NCBI GenBank assembly: GCA_037176845.1
Contig: JAYKXP010000348.1
Location: 1-23,972 of the forward strand
Length of the DNA stretch: 23,972 bases
Reading direction: 5' to 3'
Source of the DNA: Paramarasmius palmivorus
Taxonomy: Eukaryota; Basidiomycota; Agaricomycetes; Agaricales; Marasmiaceae
The notes under the pieces were generated by a model, which saw nothing but the letters and a program-made list of their open reading frames with translations, made no database searches and had not been told where the DNA came from. The translations under genes were made by a program, and so were the position numbers. The first letter of the stretch is position 1, and each line of letters starts with the position of its first letter. Below, piece after piece: positions 1-8,430 of the stretch.

Positions 1-314
1 TCCCATGTGGGTTCCTACCCCCATATACAGACAATCGACTGATTAAATTCCACAGCAGGTCTTTCTTCTTCCCCAATGGCGACGTCTCTCTCAAGTCGAA
101 TTATCGTCCGCTAGCCTCCTCAGATATTCAATGTCTGCCCGAACCTGCGCTCGCTGCAATGGAACTGCTCGCTGACAGACGAGTAAACGTTGTGTGGATG
201 TGTAAGGTCTCATACTGTATACGAACCAAGAGCCTTACCCTTAAAAAACTTACTGACAGTGCAAGCATCCAGACCCTGCCAGAGCGGTAACACTGGCGTA
301 ACCACAGAGCCGAC
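1..314. other. No supported gene at left edge
   Basis: All six frames are interrupted and no start codon with a long frame is present. A sequence resembling an intron end (TTACTGACAG, near 250-260) lies shortly before the open frame that follows. This stretch could therefore hold the last intron and upstream exons of that gene, but no exon can be assigned. Confidence 0.3.
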
Positions 315-698
315 TTGTGCTCCCAACGACACTGCCTGGGGCTAGACCGTTTATTTTTTTTTAATCCCGATAACGACAAGCCACTCGTCAGTGCTGCCCG
401 GAAATTCCTCAACCGGCACATGCATGCGTTGACCTACATGGCGGCCCAGCAATTCCAGCAATACATTGCCCAAGCCGGTCAGCCTCACGGAACCGACCAT
501 GCATATTATGAATCGTGGAAGACTACTTCCCATACATTCGCTCTTCTTGTACGTCTACAAGAGAAACCCGATTGCACTCGCGAAAATCCCTCCAGCGCCG
601 ACCTCTTTTACGTGCCACTCAGTGCCACGCTGATCCGTCTCAGCCTTGTCCCGGGAAGCAACGAGATACTACGGGATTGCTCTGCAAAGGAGAAATAG
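315..698 (+). CDS. Unidentified open frame, probably a 3' exon
   Basis: The frame is open for about 127 codons and ends at a TAG. The usable coding part probably begins after about 340. It has no ATG at its left end, so it looks like a terminal exon. The composition is protein-like, with a motif YESWKTTSHTFALLVRLQ and a hydrophobic C-terminal part rich in Leu and Ser. I do not recognise the family. The frame downstream starts a different sequence (MDPPAVL). It could be a remnant of one of the multi-copy agaricomycete families seen elsewhere in the window. Confidence 0.35.
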   Translation: MCSQRHCLGLDRLFFFNPDNDKPLVSAARKFLNRHMHALTYMAAQQFQQYIAQAGQPHGTDHAYYESWKTTSHTFALLVRLQEKPDCTRENPSSADLFYVPLSATLIRLSLVPGSNEILRDCSAKEK

Positions 699-749
699 AG
701 ATCGGATTTGTCGGCGCCTTTGTTGTCGCTGCTGACATCCTTTCCAAGG

Positions 750-924
750 ATGGATCCCCCTGCCGTACTATCACTACCACCATGTCTCTCGGCTCTGTTG
801 ACCTCTTTCGACACTATCGCGTTGCCAATGACGCTGAAGGACAACTGGCTGCAACCAGACATCAGCGCATGCGTAGTGCTTTTTCGACTCCGGCTGCCTC
901 TGTAGTTGAGCTCAGCTCGCTTTG
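750..924 (+). pseudogene. Possible 5' scrap of the F-box-like/nucleotidyltransferase-like family
   Basis: An ATG at 750 opens MDPPAVLSLPP, close in style to MDPLATL at 5465, where a better preserved copy of the family begins. A one-frame shift later the sequence reads MSLGSVDLFRHYRVAND, resembling the family's F-box-like SPVDLxxLxxVxR segment. The frame stops at 922-924 and none of the downstream family motifs follow. I read it as a truncated, frameshifted copy. The match is short and could be chance. Confidence 0.28.
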
Positions 925-1209
925 AACACCAGATTCGCTTCCCTACTTTTGGATAGTGTAGGCGTCACATTCTGCTTATAGATATAGCGTCTCACCCACT
1001 ACACTTTCAGAAATCGTATATCAAATGTTGAAAAATATGATAGTCTAGTTACAAAGAATTTTGTATATTTTCTCGCGTCAAATAAACATATTCACGTCAT
1101 CATCGTCTCTCTAGTGTACAGAAACTACTCGCAGTAACTAATAAAGAAAGCCCACAAGTTCACGAGTTCCGATTCATTCCTTTCTTTCCCTCGCATCGTT
1201 GTTGCTACA
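925..1209. other. AT-rich spacer with a candidate polyadenylation signal
   Basis: No open frame of note. An AATAAA lies near 1081 within an AT-rich stretch and could serve as the 3' end signal for the upstream + strand sequences. The pyrimidine-rich stretch near 1170-1205 precedes the ATG of the following F-box-like gene and resembles a fungal core promoter or 5' leader. Confidence 0.3.
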
Positions 1210-2300
1210 ATGACAATCCCGTCAATGCCCTTCACCATATCCCAGTCGGTGAGTACTCTAATCGACGTAATGATCGTTGTATTCACATTCAGAGTGCTTC
1301 CCCAGGTAATCTTTCAAATTTGCAGTTGAACTAGTCAACGAAATCATCGATTACCTTGGTGACAACCACAAATTACATACCGAAAGCACAGGCCTGTTTC
1401 TCACTCCCGCCTCAACTCGTCATGTGTCAACTAGGCTGCGCCTGTTGGCAGAATTGGACCCACGAAGCCTTTTCTGGTAGCACAACTGTTTTGACATTAT
1501 TTTCTTGATGCCTCGCGCGCTCGTGCTCTTCGCGATCTTCTTGCAACCTTCCCCCTTCCCTCGACGTTCATTGACGTGGCGCGACAATTCCACATCAATC
1601 TACACAGTGGTAGAGATGTGCGAAATGTCAGGCCCTAAATTCTTCATCCCCTGAGAAGTTGCGCAGCAAAATCACCGACAGAATTGGAATATGGGCGGGA
1701 GTGTCAACACTATGTTTTGACATATTGGATATGACTGTTGGCCAACACACTCTCGCCCAGTCCTTCTATTCTCGATGCAGGTTTCTCTCCATCCAGCCAT
1801 TGTGGTATCCCAACCACATACTCACCGAGGAGCTTGACTGCATGAAACGCTCTTTCTCTGCCATCACCATTCTCGAACTGTCGGCACAATGGTGTACACG
1901 TTCGATCGGTCAAACTCTTGACTTTTTACGTGCATTTCCAATGCTCGAGTCTCTCACTCTAGGCCAACTCATGTTCTTGGAAGACGACAAAGAATTGGCC
2001 TGGACGATGCTTGAGGCACCTCAGCAGCAGCCTGTGTTTCTCCATCTCTCCACCGTCACCCTCGACAGCCTCAAAGAGCCTGCCACAATCATCACCTTCC
2101 TCATTCTCGGGCCATATCCACGTCTCACCGAGATGAATCTTGGACTTGGAGGGGATTATGTAGACCAGCTGTGGGACCGAGAGCATGCACATTACGAGTT
2201 CGGAATGTTAATGAAGAAATCGTTCTTTATGGTGGCTTTTTCGCTTGGTCTCCTTTGCTATTCGACAAATGCTCCCACGGCCTTTTTTCCTAACAAATAG
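1210..2300 (+). pseudogene. F-box/LRR-type protein, frame-disrupted
   Basis: F-box proteins of this agaricomycete type pair an N-terminal F-box, which binds Skp1 in SCF ubiquitin ligases, with irregular leucine-rich repeats. The ATG at 1210 (MTIPSMPF) is followed by a 44-bp GT-AG intron (1249-1292). A 20-bp GT..AG gap (1306-1325) must then be skipped to reach VELVNEIIDYLGDN, a typical F-box start. That frame stops at 1478-1480. A second frame reads LRDLLATFPLPSTFIDVARQ, the usual linker to the repeats. A third, open from 1659 to 2300, carries LRR-like units such as FLRAFPMLESLTLGQ and HLSTVTLDSL. It ends at a TAG near 2298 after a hydrophobic, low-quality tail. Three frames for one family-like protein suggest a pseudogene. 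Unrecognised introns between 1480 and 1658 are the alternative. Confidence 0.55.
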
Positions 2301-2740
2301 AAAGAAAAAAAAGATTTCTGAATCTTTTTTGTTTTGTTTTGCTTCTCCTGCGCTTGCTCCCACGTTTTTTTCGTGATGTGCAGCGTGTTTGGTTTTCCCT
2401 CTTGTTGCGTTGGGCTCTGATTCCCTGCGATTCTCTAGCTTCTGCACCTTTGATGTTGTTTTTGGTCCCCACCCCATCCTTCATTGTTTTGTTTTTATCT
2501 TTATCTGGCTCGACCTGTTTGTTGCACTTCGGCGAAATCGTCTCTTCCTTTGTTCGGGTCGCAGCGGCCATACACTTTTTGGATCTTGAGAGCCGGTGCA
2601 CAAGTCAGATAAGGTGCGTCTCGTCTCCTTGTACTCTTCGACTTGCCATGCTTTCGATCTGTCTTCGTACCTCCCAGACTTGCTTAAGTACGTACTTATG
2701 ACTCTATCATATGTCATCGCTCTGTGATGGATCGGTTCCT
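2301..2740. other. T-rich region without a supported gene
   Basis: T-rich on the + strand, with several overlapping short frames on both strands rich in Lys/Arg or Leu/Phe. These are what biased composition produces by chance. No splice-consistent exon series or family motif was seen. It grades into the low-complexity block to its right. Confidence 0.4.
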
Positions 2741-3109
2741 GTTCTGTGAATTTACGTTTTTCATCCCGTTCCCCCCTATTTTCCCCCTCCCCCCTTTTTA
2801 TATTTTTGTCTTTTTCCCCCTCTTTATTTTCCCCCCCCCTTCCTATTTTTAATCTTGTTCCCCCTCCTTTTTTCCCCCGTTTTTTTTTCTTTCTCCTTGT
2901 ATTTTTTTTCTATTTTCTCCCGTCCCCTTATTTCTCTCTTCCCCCACCTAATTGTTTATACTTTACATTCCTTTCCCCCCCATCACCCCCCTCCTTCGTT
3001 TCCCATTTAGGTTTTTTTTTTTTTATTGTATTTTTCCTTATTCCTTCCCCTCTTCCCCCCCCCATCTCTTTCCCTCCTATACCTTTATTTCCCTATTTTT
3101 TTTGTTTTT

Positions 3110-3147
<38 letters not shown>

Positions 3148-3167
3148 TTTTTCTCCCTTGCTCATGA
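2741..3167. repeat. Pyrimidine-rich low-complexity block ending in a 37-base C run
   Basis: Almost pure C/T on the + strand: runs of 5-9 C alternate with runs of T, ending in an uninterrupted C run at 3111-3147. The long frame across it (Pro/Phe/Ser/Leu only) is a composition artefact. The complementary strand is a G-run capable of quadruplex folding. The decayed gene block begins immediately to its right. Confidence 0.85.
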
Positions 3168-3189
3168 CTCTCTAAAGTCTTACAGTCGG

Positions 3190-4200
3190 TCAACACGTCT
3201 TTTTTTCATTTGGCTCTCCAAGGTTCTGGCTAGATTGAAGCGAGTTTCTTCTGAGGTGGCATTATGGTCAGGTTCTGTTTATACGAGATCTACTTCGGAA
3301 TAGGCAAACTATACTGACGTTTCTCGACCCGGACGACATTTCCAGCTTTCGACTGCTGCAGTTGAGTCGGGTGCTTTGGTCTCGGGGTCCGCGGTGGTGC
3401 AGTAATCTTTCCGCGTTTTTTTCCCTTCGGATTGGATGTCTTTGTCACGAAACAGTCTACGATTTCGCATGGCAACTTCTTCCTGACCGCGAATACTCCG
3501 TTTGAACCTCTCAAGCCTGCATTGACGGCAAGAATGCGTAGGAGCGAAGAGCAGCCTTCAAGTTTTCCGTCTGCGGTCCTTACGAGTTATGAAGGCAAGC
3601 CAATACGGAAATGTCGCTGATCGGTTACAAATTCGCTATATGCCGGGTGTCCTTCCAACTTCGTCAAAAGATGGGATGAAGTTCAAGTGACGCTGCTTTA
3701 GGAGAGCCCGTGCTGTCATCTTGAGTTTTATTCTAGTAAGTGTAAATTAGTGCTTTTGCCTGAATTTTTTCGTTGATCACCCATAAACGTCAATTATTCT
3801 TGGTATATGCGCTGGTCCTGAACATTGTCACCGCCACTGAGGTCGTCTCTCTTTATCCGTGGACGTCTTTTGTCGAGAACAGAGCGTTGTACTTCAAACA
3901 TGGTTCTCGTGCAGTTGATACAGCACGTGCTAAATACGAGAGTAGGGGTTTGGGCATCGGTGGATATGTTGACTGGTGTTCAGTATCTCTCGTCCGATTC
4001 CGAGCTGTCAGTGAAGCTGCGTTGGTTCGGCGATGGGCATTGTTGGATTCATTATCTGCCTCCTTTGCCTAGCCTCCCCAATGCCTTCCGCTTGACTTTT
4101 CTATCTTCGTGTCACTTCCTGGCATTTGTATTGGTTGGGAGCCGAGTGTCGTTGGTTGGCCGTTGTCCAGACTGGATAGGGAGGATCTGGCTAGGCTAGC
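3190..4200 (+). pseudogene. Nucleotidyltransferase-like/F-box-like family, decayed copy 1
   Basis: Landmarks of an agaricomycete multi-copy family occur in order but in changing frames. An F-box-like LARLKRVSSEV lies near 3225. A FLDPDDISSFRLLQ segment (near 3321) precedes the loop GALVSGSAVVQ (3369-3401). PSD and LDVFV follow near 3425-3445, fitting the nucleotidyltransferase pattern G-S-x(n)-D-x-D. Further on, a tail matches the end of copy 2's exon (near 3700-3735), VVSLYPWTSFVENRALYFKHG (two words, near 3842-3905), AKYESRG, and LRWFGDGHCW (from about 4016). Stops and frame changes separate these blocks. The acceptor that copy 2 uses (GGCAG) reads GGTAT here. The function of the family is unknown; nucleotidyl transfer is inferred only from the motif. 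Confidence 0.6.
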
Positions 4201-4332
4201 ATGCTTTGTGCATTCAGAAGCCGGAGAGCTGGCAGTCAAGAACATTCTTGTTTCGCGGGATTGAAGAAGACTCGTGTGGTTAGTCATTAGAGATCGGTCG
4301 TTTGAAGTGGTGTCAGGAGTTCGGCCGATGGG

Positions 4333-4685
4333 GTGGCTTCTGCGTCAGAGGAGAGCAGTCCAGTGGGATCATCAGCTCTTACGGTTTGTGGTGGGAAGCT
4401 CCGAAGTTTGGAGATACATTTGCGGATTTTGGACGCTGGTCGTCTTGTTGAAAACGTCGATGGTTGTACAGTGCCTGTGGAAAGGAGTGAAATGGAGTTG
4501 GGTGACGGTGAGGGGGTCCGATACGAGTCGTCTTTGTCTGATGTTTCGTCAGTGTGAGTCTTTCTTCGTACTGTTTTCCGCTTGTTTTTATATACCTTTA
4601 CAGTGTCTCGTGGATGGAAAGGAGATTTGGCGCTATACTAGTGGCATCCAGGGTGAAGTCATCTGTGTGTTGCTACCGTACTCAT
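4333..4685 (+). CDS. Unidentified two-exon open frame
   Basis: Open from ATG 4333 (MASASEESSP) to 4553, then a well-formed 50-bp intron (4554-4603; GTGAGT donor, TTTACAG acceptor). The frame continues across the junction as SSVVSWMERRFGAIL to about 4685, where GTAATC could be another donor. The joined product is acidic and Ser/Glu/Val-rich in its first half, with no recognised domain. It lies just past the end of decayed copy 1 and could be its C-terminal extension or a separate gene. The next acceptor could not be fixed. Confidence 0.35.
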
Positions 4686-4887
4686 GTAATCTCTTAGCTG
4701 ATTCTCCGATTAGAACGTGTGAACCACACTCATCACCCTGAAGCTGTGATATTCGACTACTTGTCTGGCTTGTACTTGCTCATGGATGACGACTCATCGC
4801 CGTGGTGTCGTGATGGGAACAACTGCGAACGCGTTTCGTTTATTTCTTCGTTTCGAAGGGCCAGGGATTGTTGCCCTCCGGATGTGA

Positions 4888-5140
4888 CTGGCATCTCTCT
4901 CTGTTCCTTCCGCGTTTCCCGTATGCGGCGATCCTTCGGTGTCTTATTTACTGAATGTTGCTGTCTGGTCTGTGGAAAAGGAAGAGGTGGATGTAAGTGT
5001 GGTGTGTGTTTTTCGCTTGTCTCCGTACTGATGATGTTTAGTTTGAGGTGGCTTTGTTTACATATGACTCTTCGGCACAGTCTGTGTGCACGTCGTGTGT
5101 GTTTTTCGTATACCGTTCTGAGCAATGCAGATGCAGTTAG
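4888..5140 (+). CDS. Unidentified exon pair
   Basis: Two open stretches join through a 49-bp intron (4993-5041; GTAAGT donor, TACTGAT branch-like site, TTTAG acceptor). The first ends ...WSVEKEEVD and the second begins FEVALFTYDSSAQSV, in one frame, up to a TAG at 5138-5140. The quality of the splice signals is the main support. No family is recognised and no start codon is evident, so this is probably an internal part of a gene that may be decayed. It might belong with the exons at 4333-4685. Confidence 0.3.
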
Positions 5141-5464
5141 GACGACATTGTGGGATTGGGTTTTTTTTGGGCGGATGATTAGGAAAGCGTCTGGATTGGA
5201 TGTTAGTGTGGAAAGCAGTTTTAGTAGGTCGTAGTTTGTGAAGGTGGATGCGAGTATGGACCTTGTTTCGTTGAGTAACGTGTGCCGAGCAGTTTTTCTT
5301 GTTACTTTCTTGATAGCTCAATAAACATAATACATGCGGTCGAGTCATACTCTAATTGACAGGGTGCGCGTGTGGACATGGTCGGCAAGGATGATGCGGT
5401 TGTGGTTTAAAAAGCTTTTGATCTCTTTGGGTTTCTTCTTTTACATCCGAATCTGCCCTCGAAA

Positions 5465-6563
5465 ATGGATCCTTTGGCTACGTTGTGAGTTATCTTTTAA
5501 ATTTCTTTTTCATTTTGGCAGACTGCGTATGTGACTGGTTTTTGATCCTTTGTAGGCTACATGTTACAGAAACGATCCCTGTTCGACGTTATGTCTCCCG
5601 TCGACTTGGCCAAGCTCAAGTCTCTCTCTCGCGCACCATCCGTCAGCTCGAGCTTTCGATACGAGGGAACCATATTCAGTTGCATCGGTTGTATGGGGAG
5701 TTCTTCGATGGTATTTGTCGCGGAAATAGAGTCTTTTCGAGCTGTGCTTTCTCAGACAGAAGGGCTTGTATCCGGTCGGCAGTCGTCCAGTTTTTGTCCA
5801 GGACGCGTTTCGGTCCATCTGATCTCGATGTCTTCGTCCATCTGCGCCATGTCGTCCGTTTGGGTCGGTTCTTGATGGACGTCGGTATTCGTATGTTCCT
5901 TTGGCCACGGTCGTGGTTAGCGGGGTGAAGCTCAGCGAAGAGCAGCATTGCTGATTTTTGAAACAGCCGTTAGGCTGGAATCGCTGAAAATGCACTCCGA
6001 ATACCGGTACAGTGGCGGATAGATATGAGTTCACGACAATTTGCAGGTTTTTGTTCAATTTCGTGATATGAGGCTCGCACGAAAGTGCAGTTGGTGGCCG
6101 CTAGGACCGAGCCCGTCGAGGTTATTATGGGGTTTCTATTCAAGTGAGGACTTCGTTGGATTGCTTGTTGTTTGTGTTTGCTGAATTGTGTATTACTGGC
6201 AGCACTTGTTATGATGTGGGCGACTGCCACAGAGGTCATATCGCTCTCTACGAGCGTCCTTTTTGTTTCTTATCGTGCGTTATACTTGAAGCATAGGTAC
6301 CCCGAACTGTGGATCTGGGTCGTCAGAAGTACGAAGCTCGAGGATGGGATCTTACGATGATATTTCCGCGGAAGTATTTCTTCACCCGTGGTCTGAGATT
6401 TCTGGAAATATGCGATGGGTTGGTGATCGTTCATTGTTGGATTGTCAGGCTGCCTTCTTTGCCTGGGCTTCCTAATGCAGGTGTTCTTCATTGGGCGTTT
6501 TTTGTGGGCTGCTTCCTGGCAGCTCACTTCTGCATTCCAGTCGACGCTACTGTTGAAGAATAG
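5465..6563 (+). pseudogene. Nucleotidyltransferase-like/F-box-like family, decayed copy 2
   Basis: This is the clearest copy. ATG 5465 opens MDPLATL and is followed by a GTGAGT intron start. LFDVMSPVDLAKLKSLSR is the F-box-like part (near 5580-5635). HRLYGEFFDG follows in another frame. ESFRAVLSQTEGLVSGRQS returns to the first frame, and VVQFLSRTRFGPSDLDVFV (5785-5840) to the second. G-S(here G-R)-x(n)-D-L-D is the nucleotidyltransferase-like signature, and the glycine loop is already altered. EPVEVIMGFYSS ends an exon before a GTGAGG...GGCAG intron (about 6151-6209). The C-terminal block then has ATEVISL, SYRALYLKHRY and CWIVRLPSLPGLPN. At least three frame changes make it a pseudogene. It lies in the same orientation as copy 1, about 2.3 kb away. 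Confidence 0.65.
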
Positions 6564-7083
6564 AATGGACAATCCTTTGCTGCAGAAGTCATTTTGTCAC
6601 GACCTGGAATGCAATGTTGATCCGTTTGGCACCATCCTTGCTTCAGCTGCATGGAAGAGAGGTCCGTCCATTGACGGCGTCGAGGTTTGGCCTTTGGACG
6701 CCGTAGGCATGACCTCTGTGTCCGTATGATAAGCTGGCTATGCTGTGGAGATGACGACGGTTACTTAAATGCCGAACCTAGGGAAGGACGATTCAGGTTA
6801 TGGATATCTCCCCGCTTGTGGGTGAAATAGAATTGATCTTTGGTGAAGTGAGGTATTCGGTTCAGGGTGACCTGGATGCCTCTTACATGGTATTGGGCTA
6901 CGTGGCAGCACAAACGCGGGTAGTGTTTTCATAGGTGCGATGTGGATTTCCCTCGATACATCTTTTTCGTCGTGTGGAATTAGGAGGATTGCTCATTCTT
7001 TTGCAGGTTGTGCTGCCTCCTTCGAAGTTTGGATGCCGTAGTCGTTGACTTTTTGCTCGGTACTATATCCCTTGCTCGGTTGA
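6564..7083. other. No confident gene; one 44-codon ORF
   Basis: A short + strand frame at 6800-6934 starts MDISPLVGEIELIFGEV and is protein-like, but it is too short to support alone and matches nothing I recognise. The rest is G/T-rich with closely spaced stops and is probably decayed sequence continuing from copy 2. Confidence 0.3.
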
Positions 7084-7299
7084 GGAGTACTGCAGCAGCT
7101 GGCCTATGGTAAAGCTCAGAAAAAATGGTTTCGCGTGCTGAAAGCGTTTAGGGCTAGCCAGGACCCTTCTTTGTGGTATCCTACCGGGACATGTTTCACT
7201 ATGCTCCTTCAATGTCTGGAAGATATTGATGTGACTGGTCTTTGTGAAGATGTCGACGTATGTTGTTTGTTCTCTTCGTTCTGTGAGCGGTTTGATTGA
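7084..7299 (+). pseudogene. Unidentified exon-like frame
   Basis: The frame is open between a TGA at 7081 and a TGA at 7297-7299 and has no ATG near its left end. It reads GVLQQLAYGKAQKKWFRVL and, later, TMLLQCLEDIDVTGLCED. The mix of charged and hydrophobic residues looks like real coding sequence, more so than the opposite-strand frame. No family is recognised. It lies inside the decayed block, so a fossil exon is the likeliest reading. Confidence 0.3.
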
Positions 7300-8093
7300 C
7301 ATTAAGGGTAGATCGCTATTCAATTTGGCCAGGTGGATAGTGAACGAAATCTTATCACTACTACGTGTGACATTGTTCTTAGCGCGGGAGAGGTTGGGGG
7401 GGATCCTAGGAGATTAATGCGTGGACTTGGTGCGAGGATTACATGGATCAGGCGGGGCTTGTTGTAAGGTTGTCTAGCAATTGATTGTATGTTGGAACGT
7501 GATAGGTCGAATTTTTTGACATATGTGGGAATTGTGTGATGACACTACCAGTTCTTCGATCGCATTTTCCATTGACTCAGTTGCTTCTCTACTTTCCCCC
7601 TCGTTCTGAAAAACTTGATCGAGGTCTTCTCTACTGCATATGTGTTTTCTTCAAGCGTGTTTTTTCTGGGTAATTCGACGACAGGATCTTGATATATGTT
7701 CGATGTTTACCCTCTGTTATTCGGGAGTTAGGTGCATTACGAAAGGTGCCTTGCTCGTGCCTCAGTCGGTATACTTTAACTGAAAGGATTGTGTGCTCTG
7801 GTTTAATGCATTACTGGTTGTTGTTGTCCATGGATATACGTGCGGAACAGATCACGATGGTTTTCTATTGGAGCATCTGCTTTGCTCGGATTCTTGCCTG
7901 TTCTCGCTGCGAAAGGATGGAGCAATATCGACGATACCTTTAGGGGTGAGGTTTAGTGCCGTTACGGTTGGAAAGTCTACAAAAGGATGTGTGGTTTGTG
8001 GTGCCCACTCAGAGTTCTTGGTATTCGTTTCCTTCAGTTGCGTGTTTGTTTTTTTTCGTAACTTTCTCTGGTTAACACTTTTGCCTTTGTTGA
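7300..8093. other. Decayed region, no assignable gene
   Basis: Several short + strand frames occur, for example one near 7850-7990 reading HDGFLLEHLLCSD and KSTKGCVVCGAHSE. None has a start, splice signals and a family match together. The G/T-rich composition continues. Confidence 0.3.
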
Positions 8094-8430
8094 GATGGAT
8101 CGTGTCGCTATCGAACATTTGAAAGCTATGGCGAGGTCATCGGATCAAATGTGCTCGGGCACGTTCATGGCCGCGTCTTTGTTCTTCCGTTCCCTATCTC
8201 TGCCGATCCGGATGTCGTTTGTTGAGACTCGGTGCACTCGGGCAGTCGGAGGGCTTTCGAGTTGTACTCGCTCTATCTGCTAACCTCGTGACACTGGGGA
8301 GTGGTCCAGCGTCATTCTTCTCCCTGGTTGGATGCGAAGGCACTTTGGGATCTGATTTGGCGCTGGTTTGTGGTGTTGGAGTTGTGGAGCCCGTCTTTGG
8401 GCGGAGCAGAAGCTAGTCCTCCCCTTATGC
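8094..8430 (+). pseudogene. Possible decayed copy 3 of the nucleotidyltransferase-like family
   Basis: IEHLKAMARSSDQM (near 8110-8150) resembles the F-box-like SPVDLxxLKxxSR segment of copy 2. In another frame, LGSGPASFFSLVG (8295-8330) followed by LGSDLALVCGVGVVEP (8345-8390) matches the expected glycine-serine loop and the SDLDxxV acidic motif, with the second acid replaced by alanine. Order and spacing agree with copies 1 and 2, but the C-terminal landmarks were not found, so the assignment is tentative. Confidence 0.4.

Noticed and set aside
2290..2601. Lys/Arg-rich minus-strand frames
   Set aside because: T-rich + strand DNA yields Lys-rich antisense frames by chance, and no start or splice structure fits.
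2746..3303. A 185-codon + strand frame rich in Phe/Pro/Ser/Leu
   Set aside because: It is translated from the pyrimidine low-complexity block and the C run; its composition explains it fully.
5564..6058. A 164-codon minus-strand frame, Arg/Thr/Lys-rich
   Set aside because: It is antisense to decayed copy 2, whose + strand motifs (SPVDLAKLK, SDLDVFV, HLRHVVRLGRFL) are clearly the coding signal.
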